64,000 bases of DNA from UBA7359 sp038142205 (GCA_038142205.1 JAYQJO010000001.1:1302001-1366000), one strand, 5' to 3'. Shown: positions 52,762-62,666, counted from the stretch's first letter. Notes: generated from the letters alone by a model not told the origin. Program-made: numbers and translations.

Positions 52762-53739
52762 ATCAACACCAGTAATATCATCAGCAGTAAATTCAAATCA
52801 GCATGGTGGTGTCGTAATAAACACTTGCAAACTCTGTATCCAACCTTATTTCGTAAACAAACGTCCCTGATATTACACAATGAAGAATTTAAATTGCCTG
52901 ATGGTGACTTTCTAGACCTCGTTTGGACCGAAAAAAAACAATCAAGTCCAATCATTATTCTTCTACATGGTCTGGAAGGCTCAATTAATTCACCTTACGC
53001 AAAAGGCATTTTAGAAACCATACAGAAGAACGACTGGCAAGGTGTACTCATGCACTTTCGCGGGTGTAGTGGACGGCACAATCGATTAAATCGCGGTTAT
53101 CACTCTGGTGATACAGGTGACCTACATACACTTATTACAGCACTAAAGAGACTTCACCCAGATCGAAGCATAGCTGCCATAGGCGTTTCACTTGGCGGAA
53201 ATGTTTTACTCAAATATCTTGGTGAACAAGGTGAAAAAAGTCTTTTAACAACCGCGATAGCAATATCAGTTCCGTTCGATTTGGCAGACAGTGCAAAACA
53301 TTTAGAAAAAGGATTTTCAAAAATTTATCAATATCACCTCATATCTCGTTTAAGAAAAAAAACGATGGATAAATTTAATAATAAGTTATCACCTATTAAT
53401 TTAAACAAACTTAAAGAATGGAAAAATTTCTATTCATTTGATCACAATGTCACAGCAGTACTTCACGGTTTTAAAAGCGCTGATGATTATTACAATCAAT
53501 CAAGCTCTAAACAGTTTCTAAAAAACATTAAAACGCCAACACTTATTCTTCACAGTAAAGATGATCCCTTTATGACTGAAAAAGCTATTCCTTCAGAAAC
53601 AGAATTATCATCAAGTATCACATTGGAATTAACTGAACGTGGAGGACATGTCGGGTTTATATATGGTGACACCCCATTCAATGTAAAATATTGGGTAGAA
53701 AAAAGACTCGCTGACTTTTTATATAATCAATTTAAATAA
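52762..53739 (+). CDS. yheT: YheT-family alpha/beta hydrolase, start codon uncertain
   Basis: Hydrolase with LLHGLEGSINSPYAKGI (oxyanion region), nucleophile elbow GVSLGGNVLLKYLG, acid segment LHSKDDPFM and catalytic histidine in ERGGHVGFIYG. No ATG, GTG or TTG lies between the ygfZ stop and TTG 52825, but that TTG would cut off the conserved SAWWCRNKHLQT. AAGGGA at 52748-52753 places a start at ATC 52762 with eight-base spacing, giving INTSNIISSKFKSAWW. Either a rare ATC start or a one-base error in an ATG is implied. Substrate unknown; related enzymes act on short acyl esters. Confidence 0.85.
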   Translation: MNTSNIISSKFKSAWWCRNKHLQTLYPTLFRKQTSLILHNEEFKLPDGDFLDLVWTEKKQSSPIIILLHGLEGSINSPYAKGILETIQKNDWQGVLMHFRGCSGRHNRLNRGYHSGDTGDLHTLITALKRLHPDRSIAAIGVSLGGNVLLKYLGEQGEKSLLTTAIAISVPFDLADSAKHLEKGFSKIYQYHLISRLRKKTMDKFNNKLSPINLNKLKEWKNFYSFDHNVTAVLHGFKSADDYYNQSSSKQFLKNIKTPTLILHSKDDPFMTEKAIPSETELSSSITLELTERGGHVGFIYGDTPFNVKYWVEKRLADFLYNQFK

Positions 53740-53923
53740 CCAAGAAAGTCCTTCCCTGATGCTCTAGTCTACGGCTTCCCTCATTATTTCATATTGATCA
53801 CGCGTTACGCATTCAGACCTCCAACTGGATGCGCTAAAACAGATTCCTTGTCTGTTTTCGCTATCAATATTAGATAATTTGGCAAAACACCATAGGAATT
53901 ATTTCTAAAATACATGATACAAT

Positions 53924-53945
53924 TTGGTATTCAAACTAATACCAA
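53924..53945. promoter_or_regulatory. Inverted repeat before the HEPN gene
   Basis: TTGGTATT and AATACCAA form a perfect eight-base palindrome with a six-base spacer. The right arm runs into the ribosome site AAGGAGG (53944-53950). It could be an operator for autoregulation or an RNA hairpin next to the ribosome site. Confidence 0.45.
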
Positions 53946-54004
53946 GGAGGTTTAGATAGTGTTAATAATCACAATTTACTCAAGACACATATCTTATTCA
54001 TGAG

Positions 54005-55127
54005 ATGAATTTTCTTATCACAGATTATGTTTATCCAATAAAAGATCCTATATGTATATCCCAAAAGAATAAGTTTTACTTGGATAACCCTAAAACAGAA
54101 AAAGAAATATTATTTTTAAAAAATAAAATCAAGCATGATCATTTACACGTTACACACTTTAGACTTCCTTTAAAAGCAGATAGTCAAACTGTATCTATAA
54201 CTAGCCTTCTTAGGTTAATTCGCAAAGGTTTTAATGATGATAAATACCTATGTGAAATATTTAACAATCATTTTAGCGCAAAATCTTACGATAAAATTTA
54301 TGAATTTATAGCAAGAATATGGGTAATTGCACGATTTAATGACGAAGGCCAATTTGAAGTTCTAGAAAAAGAAAAGAAAAAAATGATTGAAAGAGGCGTA
54401 TATAGTATCCATTTATTAGACGACGAAGACCCTCTTATTAAAAATTCTACCGCCTTAAAAAATTATTCACATTTATTAAGTTTATTAATCAACACTGAAA
54501 AAGATGAATACAGTGGAAACTGCTTCATCTCAAAAAACAGTTCATATGACGAAAATATTTCGTATATGAAATCACTTTTATATTTATCTTTTGCCACCAA
54601 TAAAAGACAAAAAAAGAAAGATCTGATTGGGAAATATTTCCATATGTAAAGCAAGACTTAATTAAAACTTCCAATAATATTGACAATTTTTTAAATAAAA
54701 ACAACCAGAAAACACTCGGTTATATATCAGACTTATTGCGAATTACTTCGCAGCAAAGATTTACAGATCCAATGATAAATGTAGTGCTTTTAACTAGTAT
54801 CATTGAGTTTATGCTTACTAGAAACCCCGACTTTAATAGGTTTAATGTAGAAGACTCAATAAATAAACAATTCCAATTAAAAGCTTCTCTTCTAATATAT
54901 CAGAACGATAAAAAAAGAAACTTATTAAAAATAAAAGAGGATCTAAAAAATATATATAACTTACGATCTATCATAGCTCACGGAGACTTTGAGAACTTAA
55001 AGAAACTTATAAAGAAAAAGAGTTTTATATAGAAAATAACATACATATTCTTTTTGAATATATTAAAGCAATCATTCAAGAGTATATAAAAGATCCCGAA
55101 TATATAGATTTTCTAAAAAAATCATAA
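54005..55127 (+). CDS. Apea-like HEPN-domain protein, two frameshifts
   Basis: About 373 residues after repair. The N-terminal two thirds are charged helical sequence without known motifs. The C-terminal HEPN part has LRITSQQRFTDPMINVVLLTSIIE and IYNLRSIIAHGDFENL, where R-x4-H is the HEPN motif. Frame breaks lie at 54637-54639 (three T, four needed; KYFPYVKQDLIK follows) and at 55015-55019 (five A, six needed; KEFYIENNIHILFEYI follows). A strong AAGGAGG at 53944 points to GTG 53959 as the true start. That needs one base removed near 53966 and would add MLISQFTQDTYLIHE. Many HEPN proteins are ribonucleases in defence or toxin systems; here that is inference. Confidence 0.7.
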
Positions 55128-55173
55128 AGAGTAAGCATCTCTCCGTTATAAATGAAACTTATTTAAAAAACTC

Positions 55174-56061
55174 TTAACTAAACCTCGGTAACGCATACGC
55201 CAATGCTATTGGTATTGAAATGATACAAAATGCATTACCGAATAAAACCATCGCTGCGACTTTTGAAGGTTCTTGGCCAAAGTGTTCCGCAAAGATATAG
55301 TTCATGACTGCTGGCGGTAATGCTCCGAATAGGAGTAATGCTCCCTGCTCTAATCTTGTAAGTTCGATAAACGGTAAAATTGTTAACACAATCGCGATAC
55401 CGCATACTGGTGCTAGTAGTGCGGCTAGCATGCCGATTTTCCATTCTGATAGTTTCATATCGATTAATCGTGTTCCTAATGCAAATAACATTAGTGGTAC
55501 GCAGATATTCCCTATCATGCGAACAGGTTCTAGTACAGTATTCGGAATATTTACTTTCAATACATTTAGTATCACTGCAAATAAAACGGCCACGATTAAT
55601 GGCGTTAAAAATACTTTAAATAGATTCGCTTGTTTATTTAACCAATAACTGAGAATGGTAATGTGAAAAAAATTACAAACGACAAAACATATCACCGCGG
55701 CTGGAAGCGCCACATCACCAAAACTTAATACAATAAGAGGTAAACCAATATTACCCGCATTAGCAAACATAATGGGTGGACATAAAGTTTTTGCTTTTAT
55801 TTTTAAAAGCTTTGTGAAAATTAATGCCACAACACCCGATAACAAAATAACAAGTGCAATTGCTAAGGCCAGATTACCAAACAAACCATAAACACCGGCT
55901 TTTTCATAAATAACACTGAATAACAAACACGGAATAAACACATCCATATTCAATTTATTAGGCAATGTCATATCTGGCTTAAATTTGCGTGCGTAAAGCA
56001 ATCCTGCAAAGACAATGGCAAAGATAGGAAAAGTGATTTCAAAGATTCTAGCGGCAATCAT
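55174..56061 (-). CDS. AEC-family transporter (auxin efflux carrier-like permease)
   Basis: 295 residues, about ten membrane helices arranged as two inverted halves. Typical features are LPNKLNMDVFIPCLLFSVI, PPIMFANAGNIGLPLIVLSFG (with the Asn-Ala-Gly-Asn kink) and GALPPAVMNYIFAEHF. Bacterial members move carboxylates or amino acids; the substrate cannot be told. Divergent from dsbB with a 91-base shared promoter region. Confidence 0.88.
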   Translation of the reverse strand: MIAARIFEITFPIFAIVFAGLLYARKFKPDMTLPNKLNMDVFIPCLLFSVIYEKAGVYGLFGNLALAIALVILLSGVVALIFTKLLKIKAKTLCPPIMFANAGNIGLPLIVLSFGDVALPAAVICFVVCNFFHITILSYWLNKQANLFKVFLTPLIVAVLFAVILNVLKVNIPNTVLEPVRMIGNICVPLMLFALGTRLIDMKLSEWKIGMLAALLAPVCGIAIVLTILPFIELTRLEQGALLLFGALPPAVMNYIFAEHFGQEPSKVAAMVLFGNAFCIISIPIALAYALPRFS

Positions 56062-56152
56062 AAAGTAAGGTTTCGGAACTGATTTTTATTTTTTCTGTCC
56101 ACACAGTATTATAATGGCATTATTATAAACATAACTCTAAGTATCTTATCTC

Positions 56153-56644
56153 ATGACTATTACAAGATCGTTTTATCTCGCTATATTCGTAGTTTGCTTG
56201 TCTTTACTTGGTTTTGGCCTTTACCTTGAACATGCTCAGGGTATTGAGCCCTGCCCACTGTGTGCGTTTCAACGTATGTGTTACATCGCCGTAACTATGA
56301 TTGCTTTAGCTGCCATGATCCATAACCCGGGATGCTGGCAACGCTATATTTATAGCACACTGACGCTAATCGCATCGTTAATTGGTGCAGGCATTGCTGG
56401 CCGACAAGTCTGGCTACAACATCTACCCGCCGATCAGGTTCCAGCTTGCGGTCCTGGCCTGGAATACATGATGGAGGTGTTTCCGTTTATGGAAGCGATG
56501 AAAATGATTATTAGCGGTTCAGGTGAATGCGCTGAAGTTCATTGGACCTTTCTAACTTTAAGCATCGCTGAATGGAGTTTGATTTGTTTTAGCTTAATCT
56601 TAATTTCAACACTTGTTATTACTTTTAAACTAAAAAACAAATAA
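56153..56644 (+). CDS. dsbB: Disulfide bond formation protein DsbB
   Basis: 163 residues with four membrane helices. The first redox pair is EPCPLCAFQRMCY (C-x2-C). The second pair is spread between PACGPGLEYM and GSGECAEVHW in the second periplasmic loop. It reoxidises DsbA with quinone. It would support the cysteine pairs predicted in the TpsA C-terminus, the small secreted protein and the kinase's periplasmic domain. Convergent with ffh. Confidence 0.93.
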   Translation: MTITRSFYLAIFVVCLSLLGFGLYLEHAQGIEPCPLCAFQRMCYIAVTMIALAAMIHNPGCWQRYIYSTLTLIASLIGAGIAGRQVWLQHLPADQVPACGPGLEYMMEVFPFMEAMKMIISGSGECAEVHWTFLTLSIAEWSLICFSLILISTLVITFKLKNK

Positions 56645-56659
56645 GTTATTTGGAGACAA

Positions 56660-58039
56660 TTATTTAAATGGCGGCATTCCAGGCGGGAACTGTCCTCCGC
56701 CCATGCCTCCCATTCCGCGCATCATCTTGGCCATACCACCTTTGCCCGACATTTTTTTCATCATCTTTTGCATTTGTTTAAATTGCTTTAGCAGTTTATT
56801 AATGTCCTGAATTTGTGTGCCCGAACCTTTGGCAATGCGTTTTTTACGCGAACCATTAATAATGTCTGGTCTGATTTTTTCCTTACGCGTCATTGAGTCG
56901 ATAATCGCGCCAAGTTTAATAAACTCTTTGTCATTTACCTGTGCGGCTGCCCCCGGCGGTAATTGATTCATACCCGGTAATTTATCCATTAAACCTGCTA
57001 TACCACCCATATTGTTCATTTGATGAAGCTGTTCACGGAAATCTTCTAAGTTGAAACCTTTTCCTGTTTTTAATTTCTTCGCGAGTTTTGCTGCTTCTTT
57101 TTGATCGGTCTTTTCCTGCACTTCCTCGATCAAGCTCAGCACATCACCCATTCCCAAAATTCGGGAGGCAATACGTTCTGGATGGAAAGCAGTCAATTCA
57201 TCTGTCTTTTCACCCGTACCCATGAATTTAATCGGCTTACCGGTAATATGTTTAACAGTTAATGCTGCACCACCACGCGCATCACCATCTGTCTTGGTTA
57301 GAATAGATCCGGTTAATGGTAAGGCATCATTAAATGCTGCTGCTGCATTAACGGCATCCTGCCCTGTCATACTATCAATAACGAATATTGTTTCAGCTGG
57401 CGAGAGTACTTCATGTACAGACTTAATTTCCTGCATCATTTCATCATCGATGTGCAAACGTCCGGCACTATCAACAATCAGCACATCAATTAATTGTTTT
57501 CTGGCATAGTCCATTGCATTTTTGGCAATATCTGTCGCTTTCTGTTTTTCGTTACTTTCTATCCAGACTAAATCATTATCATCCGCCAATGTCTGCAACT
57601 GTTTAATCGCCGCAGGACGATAAATATCACAACTGACCACTGCCACTTTCTTCTTTTCTTTTTCTTTGATTAATCGGCCCAATTTGGCTGCGGATGTTGT
57701 TTTACCTGCACCTTGTAAACCGGCAAGTAAAATAACGGCGGGCGGTTGCGTATTTAATTTTAATGGCTCATGTTGATCGCCCATTAGCGCAATCAACTCA
57801 TCATTAACAATTTTGATTAATGCCTGACCTGGCGTAAGACTGGTTAAAATTTCCTTATCTAACGCACGTTCTTTAACATGATTGATAAAATCACGTACAA
57901 CTGGCAAAGCGACATCCGCTTCCAGTAAGGCCATTCGCACTTCTCGCAAGCCGTCACTGATATTTTCTTCGGTCAATCGACCTTGGCCGCGTAAATCTTT
58001 AAAAACTCGGGTTAATTTATCTGAAAGTGCGTCAAACAT
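56660..58039 (-). CDS. ffh: Signal recognition particle GTPase Ffh
   Basis: 459 residues. N domain, then G domain with P-loop GLQGAGKTTSAAKLG, DSAGRLHIDDEM and TKTDGDARGGAAL. The C-terminal M domain has the RNA-binding SRKKRIAKGSG and a Met/Gly-rich tail. It binds 4.5S RNA and targets nascent membrane proteins to FtsY. Divergent from ypjD. Confidence 0.97.
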   Translation of the reverse strand: MFDALSDKLTRVFKDLRGQGRLTEENISDGLREVRMALLEADVALPVVRDFINHVKERALDKEILTSLTPGQALIKIVNDELIALMGDQHEPLKLNTQPPAVILLAGLQGAGKTTSAAKLGRLIKEKEKKKVAVVSCDIYRPAAIKQLQTLADDNDLVWIESNEKQKATDIAKNAMDYARKQLIDVLIVDSAGRLHIDDEMMQEIKSVHEVLSPAETIFVIDSMTGQDAVNAAAAFNDALPLTGSILTKTDGDARGGAALTVKHITGKPIKFMGTGEKTDELTAFHPERIASRILGMGDVLSLIEEVQEKTDQKEAAKLAKKLKTGKGFNLEDFREQLHQMNNMGGIAGLMDKLPGMNQLPPGAAAQVNDKEFIKLGAIIDSMTRKEKIRPDIINGSRKKRIAKGSGTQIQDINKLLKQFKQMQKMMKKMSGKGGMAKMMRGMGGMGGGQFPPGMPPFK

Positions 58040-58202
58040 ACTTATCTCAATTAGTTTAAAAGTGACAAAAAAGAGCGGTATTCTATCTTATTCAGCGTCT
58101 AACTTAAAAAAATAAGCATTGGTTTTTCTAAATATAGAATCAGCACTTCTACAGCCAGATAGTATATGCAGTCATCGAACTATCCTTTAAAATCATAAAT
58201 AT

Positions 58203-59009
58203 ATGAGTATCCAACCAATTATTGCTATTTTTCTTTATTTAATATCTGCCGCTCTTATTGGAGCCAGAATCTACAATGTTTCTGATATTTTCGGCAAAAC
58301 AAGGCCGCTTGTATTAATTTTTGCCACTATTGCAATAGCCCTACATGCACACCTGCTTTATCAAGCAATTATCCTGGCAAATGGTCTTGATTTTGGGATT
58401 TTTAATGCCGTTTCCCTGATTGGCTGGCTGGTGGGGCTGATTGTGTTATTAAGCTCCCTGTTTCGGCCTCTGGAAAACTTATTGCTGTTTCTTTTTCCGG
58501 TCGCAGCAGGCGTCATCATTATTGAGCTACTTATTCCCGATACACGAATTCTTAGTGAATCTCTATCAATTGGTTTGCGTATACATATCCTGTTATCTAT
58601 TTGCGCTTACAGTTTACTAATGATTAGTGCCGTTCAAGCCGTCATGCTGGCTGTTCAAGAAAGAATGATTAAGCAAAAGCATGCAGCGAAAATAATGCAT
58701 GCCTTACCACCGCTACAGGTCATGGAAGAATTACTAGTGCAAATTATTGTTATAGGCTTCTTCACACTGAGCTTAAGCCTAGCGTCAGGCATGATGTTTA
58801 TTGAAGATATTTTTGCTCAACACCTTATTCATAAAACTGTTTTATCGATTATTGCCTGGTTTGTTTACGTTGTCTTACTCTGGGGAAGATGGTCAGCCGG
58901 ATGGCGTGGAAAGCGTATTATACGCTGGGCACTGGTCGCATTTTCCATTCTATTGCTTGCTTATATTGGCTCAAAATTCGTTTTCGAAGTTGTTTTACAA
59001 CGTGTTTAA
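58203..59009 (+). CDS. ypjD: YpjD/HemX-type membrane protein, cytochrome c assembly (CcsA-like) family
   Basis: 268 residues with about eight membrane helices. It has AIALHAHLLYQAI near the N-terminus and RIHILLSICAYSLLMISAVQAVMLAVQE, the CcsA/HemX-type segment, plus HKTVLSIIAWFVYVVLLWGRWSAGWRG with conserved His and Trp. ypjD beside ffh is the standard arrangement in gammaproteobacteria. Function is not well established; a haem-handling or assembly role is inferred from the family. Confidence 0.9.
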   Translation: MSIQPIIAIFLYLISAALIGARIYNVSDIFGKTRPLVLIFATIAIALHAHLLYQAIILANGLDFGIFNAVSLIGWLVGLIVLLSSLFRPLENLLLFLFPVAAGVIIIELLIPDTRILSESLSIGLRIHILLSICAYSLLMISAVQAVMLAVQERMIKQKHAAKIMHALPPLQVMEELLVQIIVIGFFTLSLSLASGMMFIEDIFAQHLIHKTVLSIIAWFVYVVLLWGRWSAGWRGKRIIRWALVAFSILLLAYIGSKFVFEVVLQRV

Positions 59010-59093
59010 ACCGAAAAATTTACTTAAAACTCTTGAATAAGAGCGGTTAAATCCAGCAGAATAGCTACTGGTCATTATTGAGGTCTCATTTTT

Positions 59094-60377
59094 TTGGACG
59101 ACATTCCGTTATCGGTTCTATTTGGAATCCTGTTTTTTTTAATCATTTTTTCTGCTTTCTTCTCCAGCTCAGAAACTGCCATGATTGCACTCAATCGTTA
59201 TCGATTACGCCATCTGGCCAAGGAAGGAAAACGCAGCGCTATTACTTCAGAAAGATTATTAGCACGGCCTGATCGTTTATTCGGACTGATCTTGCTTGGA
59301 AATAACCTGGTCAATATTTTTGCTGCGTCCATTGCGACTGTCATCGGCATACGCTTACTTGGCGATTTAGGCGTTGCCATCGCACCGTTCGTTTTGGTCG
59401 CTGTATTTTTAATCTTTGCTGAAGTCATGCCCAAAACATTTGCGGCAATGAAACCGGAAAATATTGCTTTCCCGGCAAGTTATTTATTATGGCCGATGAT
59501 GAAAGTCGCCTATCCTGTTGTCTGGTTGATCAACTGGGTTTCAAATGGCTTATTGTCGATATTTGGTCTAGATATTAACGACAAAAATGACACGCCATTA
59601 AGCCGTGATGAATTAAGGACCATCGTCGGAGAAGCAGGAACAATGATTCCGAAACGACATCAGGGAATGTTACTCAACATTCTTGAACTGGAGAACGTCA
59701 CCGTTGATGACATTATGGTACCGCGCAATGAGATCGCTGCGATTAATTTAGATGATCCTATAAACGAAATCGTTGAACAGGTGAGTAATGCGCAACACAC
59801 ACGCCTGCCCGTTTATGAAGATAGCATCGATAATATTATTGGCGTGGTTCACCTTCGTCGTATGATTCGGATCATGAGCGATAAAAATGAGCTTACAAAA
59901 GAAACCATTAAAGAAATTATTGTAGACAGTTACTTTGTCCCTAAAGGCACACCTTTACATACACAAATGTTTAATTTTCAACGTAATAAACACCGTTACG
60001 GTATTGTTGTTGATGAATATGGTGTTATTCAAGGACTGGTAACGCTGGAAGATATCCTGGAAGAAATTGTTGGTGAATTTACCACAGACATGCAAACCTA
60101 TAACCTGGATATCCAACGACTGGAAGATGGAGGCTACCTAGTTGACTGCTCTATTCACATTCGTGAATTAAATCGACAACTGCATTGGCAATTACCAACT
60201 GAAGGCCCAAAGACGCTGAACGGACTGATACTAGAACGACTAGAATATATTCCGGAAGCCAGCACAACATTAAAAATAGAAAATTATCTTATTGAGATAA
60301 CGCAAGTTTCTGAAAACTCGGTAAAAATAGCTCGCCTTTCTAAGCTTCAAGAAAATTCCGAAATGGACGATAACTGA
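59094..60377 (+). CDS. CNNM/CorB-type membrane protein with CBS pair and CorC domain
   Basis: 427 residues; TTG start at 59094 with TGAGG upstream. A DUF21 membrane domain (about 1-190) with FSAFFSSSETAMIALNRYRLRHLA is followed by a CBS pair (about 210-330: VDDIMVPRNEIAAI, LPVYEDSIDNIIGVVHLR, GIVVDEYGVIQGLVTLEDILEEIVGEF) and a C-terminal CorC/HlyC domain (RQLHWQLPTEGPKTLNGLILE). The family is linked to Mg2+ efflux. It is the YfjD/CorB type usually found after ypjD, which holds here. Confidence 0.92.
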   Translation: MDDIPLSVLFGILFFLIIFSAFFSSSETAMIALNRYRLRHLAKEGKRSAITSERLLARPDRLFGLILLGNNLVNIFAASIATVIGIRLLGDLGVAIAPFVLVAVFLIFAEVMPKTFAAMKPENIAFPASYLLWPMMKVAYPVVWLINWVSNGLLSIFGLDINDKNDTPLSRDELRTIVGEAGTMIPKRHQGMLLNILELENVTVDDIMVPRNEIAAINLDDPINEIVEQVSNAQHTRLPVYEDSIDNIIGVVHLRRMIRIMSDKNELTKETIKEIIVDSYFVPKGTPLHTQMFNFQRNKHRYGIVVDEYGVIQGLVTLEDILEEIVGEFTTDMQTYNLDIQRLEDGGYLVDCSIHIRELNRQLHWQLPTEGPKTLNGLILERLEYIPEASTTLKIENYLIEITQVSENSVKIARLSKLQENSEMDDN

Positions 60378-60422
60378 TTAATAGCTTTATATATTGTTGT
60401 TATCACTTTAAAGGAGCATCTT

Positions 60423-60800
60423 ATGAGCCAACAAGCAGCTCACTCAGATAAAAGACAGTTTAGTCGTTTTGCATTCGATTCTTCTGTCATTCTTGAGATA
60501 GATGATAAACGATGGGAATCCTCATTAATTGATATCTCTTTAAAAGGTGTGCTTATAATCAAACCTGAAGACTGGAGTGACAATAGTGGTAAGAATTTCA
60601 AAGTATCAATATATTTAGATAATAGCGATCTAGAAATTAATATGGACGTAAAACTAGTTCATGCTGAAAATGATCACCTTGGTTTCCATTGTGAAACAAT
60701 AGATCTTAAGAGCGTAACAAACTTAAGACGACTGGTAGAATTAAACCTGGCCAATGAAGAAGTACTTGAAAGAGAAGTTTCGAATATGATTGCGACTTAA
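60423..60800 (+). CDS. PilZ-domain c-di-GMP binding protein
   Basis: 125 residues, single domain. The c-di-GMP site is the RxxxR-type DKRQFSRFAF followed by the (D/N)xSxxG motif in LIDISLKGVL. The ribosome site is AAGGAGC, and ATG 60423 begins MSQQAAHSDKRQ. A stand-alone PilZ protein probably links c-di-GMP to surface or motility behaviour; the partner is unknown. 45 bases after the CorB-like gene. Confidence 0.92.
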   Translation: MSQQAAHSDKRQFSRFAFDSSVILEIDDKRWESSLIDISLKGVLIIKPEDWSDNSGKNFKVSIYLDNSDLEINMDVKLVHAENDHLGFHCETIDLKSVTNLRRLVELNLANEEVLEREVSNMIAT

Positions 60801-60912
60801 AGTTACTTGATGGTAAATTGATTTACATTGAAAACACACAGCCTAAATCTAACCTGACAGACACTGATTAAAAGCGGGTAACTGTCAGTTTAAAGTCTGA
60901 ACTGCTACATAA

Positions 60913-62118
60913 TCAAGCTGTAAACCTTGATATTGAAGATAATTCATCTTCTTTTTCTTGCATTAAATTATTTGAACAACTTTTAAATTCTGCAATTGCA
61001 AACCTTGGTTTACCTTTTTTATTCCGTATAAGTGCGGCAGTTACTTCTACTTTTATATAATGTCCGTCCTTATGACGGTATCGCTTTTCAATAACATAAT
61101 CATCAATTTCACCGGAAGTTAGTTTTTTGTGATATCTCAAACTTTTTAGTAAATCTAACGGGTGAGTAATGCTACGAATATGTCTTCCAAGCATCTCTTC
61201 ATAACTGTAACCAACTAAATCACACGCTGCCTGGTTAATTTGTAAAACGATTCCTCTGACATCTCCCATTACCATAGGAAAAGGCGCATGCTCAAATACA
61301 CTTTTATATTGCTCACTTTGTTTCAATCGCAATTCGTCAAGTTTTTTTGAATCTGTTAAACATTGAACATTCCAATGTGTTCCTATTACTTTGCCATTTT
61401 CTATTCTTTTATTTATTTTTCCTTTAACGTTAATTTTTTTTCCTGACTTACTGACAAGTACTATCTGAATATCTTGGCATGAATTCATCATACTTTTGTC
61501 AGAAATGATACTGTCTAATTCAATATAACAATCTTTATCTACTATATTTTTAATATTAATTTTTTTTAGTTCATTAACATGATAACCAAGTATCTCTAGC
61601 AATGCTTGATTAGCAGTTATAAAACTACCATCTCCCCATAGACTTAATATCAAATCGGCTGTTTGCACAAACATACTTACATAGTTATATAAGGTCTCAT
61701 TCGCATCGGTATTAGCATTTCTTATCGTGGATTCAAGCTCGGCATTCTTTAATACTCGAGTAACCGTATTAGGCAATCGAGTAGTATATTTAGAATCTTT
61801 AACTATATAATCATCAACATGTAAGTTAATTGCAGTTAATGCGGTATCCATTCCAGATTCAGCAGTAATCAATATTATAGGAATATCCAGATTACTATTA
61901 TTTAATTCAGTTATAACATCAGTACCGTTAAATTCACCACAGTTATAATCGGTTAATATAAGATCGAAATTAGGCTTTTTTATTAATTCTTTAAATAATA
62001 TAAAAGAATCAATATGCGTAATTACAACTTCATTTTTTATTTTTTTTTGTAGAACAAATTGAATCAATCCTGCATCATCAGGATTATCTTCGATTAATAA
62101 AATATTGATACTTTTCAT
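60913..62118 (-). CDS. Response regulator receiver with two PAS domains
   Basis: 401 residues. The receiver domain (1-125) has NILLIEDNPDDAG and the phospho-acceptor in DLILTDYNCGEF, then LITAESG and DDYIVKDS. A PAS domain (about 150-245) has ADLILSLWGDGSFITANQALLEILGY. A second (about 268-385) has FEHAPFPMVMGDVRGIVLQINQAACDLVGYSYEEMLG and the PAC part RYRHKDGHYIKVEV. There is no output domain after the second PAS, so it may act through protein contacts. No kinase partner lies alongside. Confidence 0.9.
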   Translation of the reverse strand: MKSINILLIEDNPDDAGLIQFVLQKKIKNEVVITHIDSFILFKELIKKPNFDLILTDYNCGEFNGTDVITELNNSNLDIPIILITAESGMDTALTAINLHVDDYIVKDSKYTTRLPNTVTRVLKNAELESTIRNANTDANETLYNYVSMFVQTADLILSLWGDGSFITANQALLEILGYHVNELKKINIKNIVDKDCYIELDSIISDKSMMNSCQDIQIVLVSKSGKKINVKGKINKRIENGKVIGTHWNVQCLTDSKKLDELRLKQSEQYKSVFEHAPFPMVMGDVRGIVLQINQAACDLVGYSYEEMLGRHIRSITHPLDLLKSLRYHKKLTSGEIDDYVIEKRYRHKDGHYIKVEVTAALIRNKKGKPRFAIAEFKSCSNNLMQEKEDELSSISRFTA

Positions 62119-62170
62119 TTATAATTAACCTTAAATCATCGTTTTTTAAATAATTTACAATAGAACTGAG

Positions 62171-62629
62171 TTATATAACTTCTTCTAATAATAAATTTTT
62201 TCTCATTGTTTCTTCGAGCTTATAAAGCGTGTCTCGCAACTTATAGAATTCTGGATCAGATAATTCGGTTTCACATGCGACCTTGCTTTGCATCTTTGCT
62301 ACTGCATGCTCAAGTTCGCGACCTTTATCAGTTAACAAGACTTCGACAATACGCTCGTCTTCTTTTTTTCTTACTCTAGAGACAATACCGATCTTTTCTA
62401 GACGTTTGACAAGCGGTGTAATCATGGCCGAATCGAGCTTTAGTTTTTCAGCTATTGCACCAATGCTTAAACCGTCGGACTCCCACAACAAAATCAGAAC
62501 TAAATACTGTGGATAGGTAATACCGACTTCATCAAGTTTTGTACGGTATGAACGAACAATCGTATTTGTGGCTGCATACAAAGCAAAACATAACTGATTG
62601 TTTAATAAAAGATTATCGTAATTAGACAT
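62171..62629 (-). CDS. ohrR: MarR-family organic hydroperoxide sensor OhrR
   Basis: 152 residues with winged helix. The N-terminal reactive cysteine is in NNQLCFALYAATNTIVRSY, the OhrR position. TYPQYLVLILLWE and the wing KKEDERIVEVLLTDKG match the family. Oxidation of the cysteine releases the repressor from DNA. No ohr peroxidase gene is in the window. The palindrome at 62667-62684 is a good operator candidate. Confidence 0.88.
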   Translation of the reverse strand: MSNYDNLLLNNQLCFALYAATNTIVRSYRTKLDEVGITYPQYLVLILLWESDGLSIGAIAEKLKLDSAMITPLVKRLEKIGIVSRVRKKEDERIVEVLLTDKGRELEHAVAKMQSKVACETELSDPEFYKLRDTLYKLEETMRKNLLLEEVI

Positions 62630-62666
62630 GATAGCTTCATAATTATTTAAAGCATTAAATTATAAT

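Noticed and set aside
60854..60888. CTGACAG/CTGTCAG inverted repeat between the PilZ and response regulator genes
   Set aside because: Only seven pairs with a 21-base loop and no T run. Not convincing as a terminator, although the genes are convergent.
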